64,000 nucleotides of DNA from Listronotus oregonensis (lineage: Eukaryota > Arthropoda > Insecta > Coleoptera > Curculionidae). The stretch covers positions 57,425 through 121,424 of the forward strand of contig JAHBCN010003224.1 of NCBI GenBank assembly GCA_019359885.1, written 5' to 3'. The translations under genes were made by a program, and so were the position numbers. The notes beneath the pieces are model-generated. The model ran no database searches. It was not told the DNA's origin and was given only the letters and a program-made list of their open reading frames with translations. Below are positions 22,538 through 64,000 of this stretch, piece by piece (position 1 is the stretch's first letter; the number at the start of each line of letters is the position of its first letter).

Positions 22538-24800
22538 CGATACCCACGCGAAAAATCTTTTGTTAAAGTTGAAAAATCTCTGCAGCTTCCAAAGTGGTTA
22601 GTTTTGGATTTCTTCCCGGGCCCCTGGAAAAATTTTTAACCATTATTCGTTCTTTAAATGTTAACTGATTTTTTTTTTTTAGGCGGATAACAAAAAAAGG
22701 TTGGTTAATATTCATATTTTTTCTGAATTAAAAGCACTTAACAACACTAAATCTTTATATACAATTATATACACTAAATAAAAAAAACATAATAAAATTG
22801 GCACAAAACAATATCTATATACTACTATTACTAGAAATTTATAATATTTAGAAAATACCCTGTATAGCAATTAAAATTTAAACTTACAAAATCTGTCCAT
22901 AAGCAATAATAACTAAATAAAATTATCGAGCAGCACGAAAACCCTGTCGATACGCTTATTTTCAAGTCTCTTCAAGTTGTAAACTAAGTTAACTAAGGAA
23001 TGTGTGTTGCCACTTTTATTGTCTTCTCGATAACAATGATTTCAATAAAAATAACTTATTTTCGCGAATTATGACAACGTGGCAATGGGGAAATTTTTTG
23101 GCCCCCGGGTTACTGTTATTGAAGCGGAAAAGTATATCATGGCTTAAAATCATTTGCTAGTGTTAGATTTTTACTTAGCCGCTTTTTCTTGGCTGGGGCC
23201 GGGGTTAAATAAGTCCCCGACAGAAATTTTGGACTTTAGGTATAGTTTACACCGCGATGATCCATTGGGTCCCCGGACCAAATCGATGACATATTTTTCT
23301 TAGTAAAAAGTGTTTAACAACTTAATTTGTGGATCAATTTAACGAAGGTTTAACTCTAGTAACAAAATGACAGCTAAACATATAATTCCAAAAAACCAAC
23401 CTTTTTTTTAAAAATATATTGTTAAACTAATTATAAAAAAAAATTAAAAAAAAATAAAAACAACAATAATATTTCGTACGTTAACCGATGCAATTTGCTG
23501 CTTTTTTTTTTGAACGGGGAATGTCAAAGATCAAACCTGTCACTTTGGCCCCCCAGGGCCCCCCAAAAAAAAACCGACTGTTTTTACCGATGAAAATTTT
23601 TTTTAATTTTTCCCCAAAATTTAAACATACCAAATTTAAGTATACAGTAAAGCGCACCTCTGCGAACATAGGAGGCTTCTGGACAATTTTGAATGTACCC
23701 AATTCTAAAATACCAATAATAATTTTTGGCTTGCATTTTAAAATTTTTTCTCGTTTTTTCCCCGGGGGCTCATTTTTGGTTGGGACTGGAGGGGGGGGCG
23801 GTTTTTAAATTCGGAAGAGTTATCCCCCCCCTTTAGTCATGTACTACGTTTTTTTTTTCAGTAATAATATGCGGGGGTTTTTAAACAAGTAGCAAAGCTA
23901 TTTTTATCAACCGTCTTCAATCGGATTTCTTATCAGCCATAAATTTAAAAAATTTTTTTTGAGACCCAACGTTTGCTACGGTTTTTTAAAACCAAACAGT
24001 TTTCCTAATAAAATAAAAGTATTTTCTCAAATAAAAAAAAAGGAAGTAAAAAGATATTTTTATAAAAATAAATTAATGTGCATTCATAGAATAAAAAAAA
24101 AAACCCCAAGTTATCAAAGGGTCCAAATAAACCACCTTCCTGGCCAAACAATAACCAAGATTGCCCAAAAAAAGCCTTCTGACATTTGCTAGAATGTTAA
24201 GGGCAATAATCGTAAAAGAATTCTTAATTTGAAATTTTTAATTCTTGTAGATTATTCCCCCTATTCTCCGGAAAACCCCATAAGTTTGTGATTTTACGTC
24301 CCCCCCAGAAAAAAAATCGTTGGGTGAGACCATGAAGAACAATGTTTCTTATGCAATATTTATTTTTTTTTTCCTTTTTTCATTACATTTCCCCACAAAA
24401 CATTGGTAAAAAAATAATCCTGGGGGAATATTTCGGGGGTTTTTTTTCCCCCTTTTAGGATCGGTACCCTTTTTTTTTCAGCACTCTTCCCACTGATCTT
24501 TTGCTCAAATTAATTTGTTGTGCAATTGTAGTAATAAAATTGTGGGTTTTTTTAATTAACACTTGCCACTGTCATAATTTCCTTCTTTCCCCCTTTCGTT
24601 GTTTTTTTATGGTACACTATCTTTTTTTATTTTTTTTTGGGGAGTTAAACAACCAAATGAAAATTTTTAATGACTCGGTAAAAAATTAAATCTTTAGGGA
24701 AAAATCGGTTGAAATAAATGAATAAATAATTCCCTTATTTCCCTATCAGGTTTCCCCCACGGTGAAAAAATTCAATAATTAAAATTTTTTTTTTTCCAGT
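21580..24800. other. Unpolished, homopolymer-rich intergenic sequence
   Basis: Long A, T, C and G runs alternate with cleaner islands (for example 22,740-23,060). No exon or domain could be supported. Open frames such as 23,488-23,808 consist of low-complexity residues and have no known relatives that I recognise. Confidence 0.6.
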
Positions 24801-25240
24801 TTGAGAACATCCATTATTTTAATTATTATTTTATTAAAAAAAACTTTTGGGTCGCAAATAATCGACACCACAACTATAGCTGTCGAGCGTTCAACAGTAA
24901 ATAATTATTTCAGATATAAACGTATTGAATTGATCGTTTGGGCCCGGGGCCACGCGCCTCTTATAAGTTATTATTTGCTGGAAAATTATTGATCGAAAAA
25001 CAATGTTTTCGGCGCGGCTTTTTTTTGGACACCCCAAAAACGTCCACGATCGTCCTATGTTCCCAGTGCTATGCGCTTTACTGTATAGCAAATTTTAATA
25101 CTTATGTCTATGTGTTTCAAAAAAGAAAAGTGGGGTCATTTAGACCTCGAACTTTTTTTCACCCGGGGTAAACAATAAAAACTTAAATAGACCCCAGGGG
25201 TTTTTTTTGATAAACAAGGCTAATAAAAAGAAATGACATT
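24801..25240. other. Intergenic sequence before PWP2
   Basis: Mixed-quality sequence without recognised coding or repeat signal. Short open frames on both strands overlap each other and show no domain. Confidence 0.4.
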
Positions 25241-25510
25241 ACCTTTGACACGTGCGTTGTACTTTCTACGTCATTTGTCAAATATTAAAACATACCATGA
25301 CGTCACTGGAATGTTCATACCGGTATGTTGTGGTTACCTGGCAAAAATGTGCTATTAATAGGGTTGGTTATTGGTTGGGTTGGTTTCGGGTTAGGTTTTA
25401 CGACAAAAGTGTACCAAACACATTTTAACACATGTCTAATAACATAACCTTATAAAATATTAGTATGTAAACAAGTGTTAATATATAATTTTTAATTTTA
25501 GATATTCATA
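25241..25510 (+). promoter_or_regulatory. Putative PWP2 promoter/5' untranslated region
   Basis: Good-quality sequence directly upstream of the start codon. It contains a perfect CRE palindrome (TGACGTCA, 25,298-25,305) and repeated ggttggt/ggttgggt words at 25,361-25,395. No TATA box stands out. A stretch of T followed by ag at 25,500-25,501 looks like an acceptor, so a 5' untranslated intron is possible. Function is inferred only from position and motif. Confidence 0.4.
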
Positions 25511-62193
<36,683 letters not shown>

Positions 62194-63182
62194 GTAATAA
62201 TCTTTCCAATAATAAACCTATGCAGGATGTGTTTGTATAGGTGATTTTATTATTGCTATCTCCAAAATCTGTCCCATAAATAAGTGTGTTCAAATTAGAG
62301 ATGTTTTTTCTTACAGCTTAATTATTATGCGTTACAATTTTTTCATATTTTTAAGGAGTTTGGGAATGACAAATAAACATTCTATTTTTTCGTGGGAACA
62401 ACCCTAATCTGATGCATAGAAATTATTAAATTCATTAGTGTTTTAATATAACTTTTGAAGCAATATGAAAAAAGTATCTGTTTATATAGATTGTTTATAA
62501 AGGCGAATTTAACTCACTGACTATGTCCTTGATCAGGTCACGTCGTGTTCAGGGTGCTAGGTAAAACAATGACGTCATCCTGAAATTTTTGACTTAAGGT
62601 AGTTGGGTCATGCAAGCAACATCTTAAGAAATCCTTCAAATTTTAAATATAAGTTATTAAATGTACAACCCATGTGCTGGTAAAATTTAAAGAAGATTGA
62701 CCAGGTCTAATACGAGATAATCGCGATTAAAAATTGCAATTTTTGTATATGTAGCATGGAAGAAGCGTGGGAAAATGACAGGTTTATTAATTTTTGCCTT
62801 TGAAGGAGACTTACCATCCTTACGAAAAACTAGTATAATGAAGAAAAATATATTTTGAATATTTAAAAAAAAAATGAAAATTATTTACCACGTAGTTTGA
62901 ACAAAAAACTAATATTAATTACATCTTTGGAGAAATATTTTTACGGGTAGGGATATGAGAAAGAGCTGCAAGTAGATGAATTGGCAACGTTGAAACGAGT
63001 CCAAAGGCGGAGTAAAAGAAAAAAGCACGAAATTACCAAACGACTAAAAATAAATTTAAAAATTTATTATTTTTTTTTATTGAATAATAATAATAATAAG
63101 TATATATAATCATAAAAAAGGGTTTATTACATTGTATTATGGGTTTATTAAAAATTTTAATATCAAATACAGAATATACTAG

Positions 63183-63287
<105 letters not shown>

Positions 63288-63377
63288 TGCGTAAAAAGTC
63301 ACTATCAAAAAAAACGTAAAAAATTTAAAACTGGCGTTTATTAAAAATTTTAATATCAAATACAGAAAAATACTAGA

Positions 63378-63507
<130 letters not shown>

Positions 63508-64000
63508 TAAAAAGTCACTATCAAAATAAAACGTAAAAAATTTAAAACGGCGTTTTAATCAATAAAAATAATACCATAAAAATTAGCTCTTCTGTTTACT
63601 GTTATCGACAAATGTCAAAAATTTCGATTTTTATTTGCTAATATTTTATAAACATGTAATGTTTGTCAAGCCATTTCATTCTCCCATAGACGAGTGGTAT
63701 CACTTGGTACCTGATAGCTTTTAAAAACTTAGAATAGGAAAGTAAAAATCTGTTTTTTCTATTTTAGGCAGTTTTTGCTCAGTAAGCAGTCACAGTGACT
63801 AAATTGTTAATTTTTAACTAACATTATTTTGAAAACTGGTAAATATTGATGAGGTATTTTACACAAAAATGTTTAGAATTGGCCATATAATTCTAAAGTC
63901 GAAAAATATATGTCGCATCCTTGAGCCCACAGTGTATACACAATGGAAACACTGTGGGCTAACACACCGTAAATATGTTCCACTGTTCCCAGGATTTCCA

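Overview
This is an AT-rich, intron- and transposon-filled stretch of an animal nuclear genome, almost certainly an insect. A beetle is plausible from the repeat types, but I cannot prove it. The evidence is spliced genes with GT-AG introns, a Pwp2 orthologue cut into many exons, remnants of Tc1/mariner transposons, several non-LTR retrotransposon families (some with an RNase H domain), long foldback elements and long (TA)n arrays. No bacterial operon, CRISPR array or rRNA is present.

Two host genes are visible, both on the + strand. The first (856-14,167) is a C2H2 zinc-finger gene with five exons in consistent splice phase and five fingers. Its 5' end may lie upstream of the window. Its 3' end is not found and may be lost in a badly sequenced stretch. 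The second (25,511 to beyond 62,193) is PWP2/UTP1, a WD40 protein of the UTP-B module of the small-subunit processome, which acts in nucleolar 18S rRNA maturation. Fourteen exons, about 800 codons, follow the known Pwp2 protein in order. The C-terminal Utp12-type domain lies outside the window. Exons 6, 7, 8 and 11 carry frameshifts or a stop, and the exon 2 donor reads AT instead of GT.

Layout: 1-14.2 kb, zinc-finger gene with introns full of terminal-inverted-repeat elements and retrotransposon pieces. 14.4-25 kb, mostly very poor sequence with inflated homopolymers, one short run of N and a partial retrotransposon. 25.2-62.2 kb, PWP2 with introns carrying retrotransposon fragments, mariner-like remnants, several long inverted repeats and (TA)n tracts. 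40.9-44.6 kb, a second poor-quality block inside PWP2. 62.6-64 kb, a second copy of a repeat first seen at 48.4-51.1 kb.

The two host genes have no evident functional link. I found no convincing new multi-gene system. The most interesting points are long hairpin-forming repeats inside PWP2 introns (one ends about 50 bases before an exon), a mariner-like element with an inverted duplication of its transposase start, a small cysteine-rich coding relic inside an inverted-repeat element, a recombinase- or transposase-like coding relic at 49.6 kb, and strong signs that part of the assembly is unpolished or falsely duplicated.
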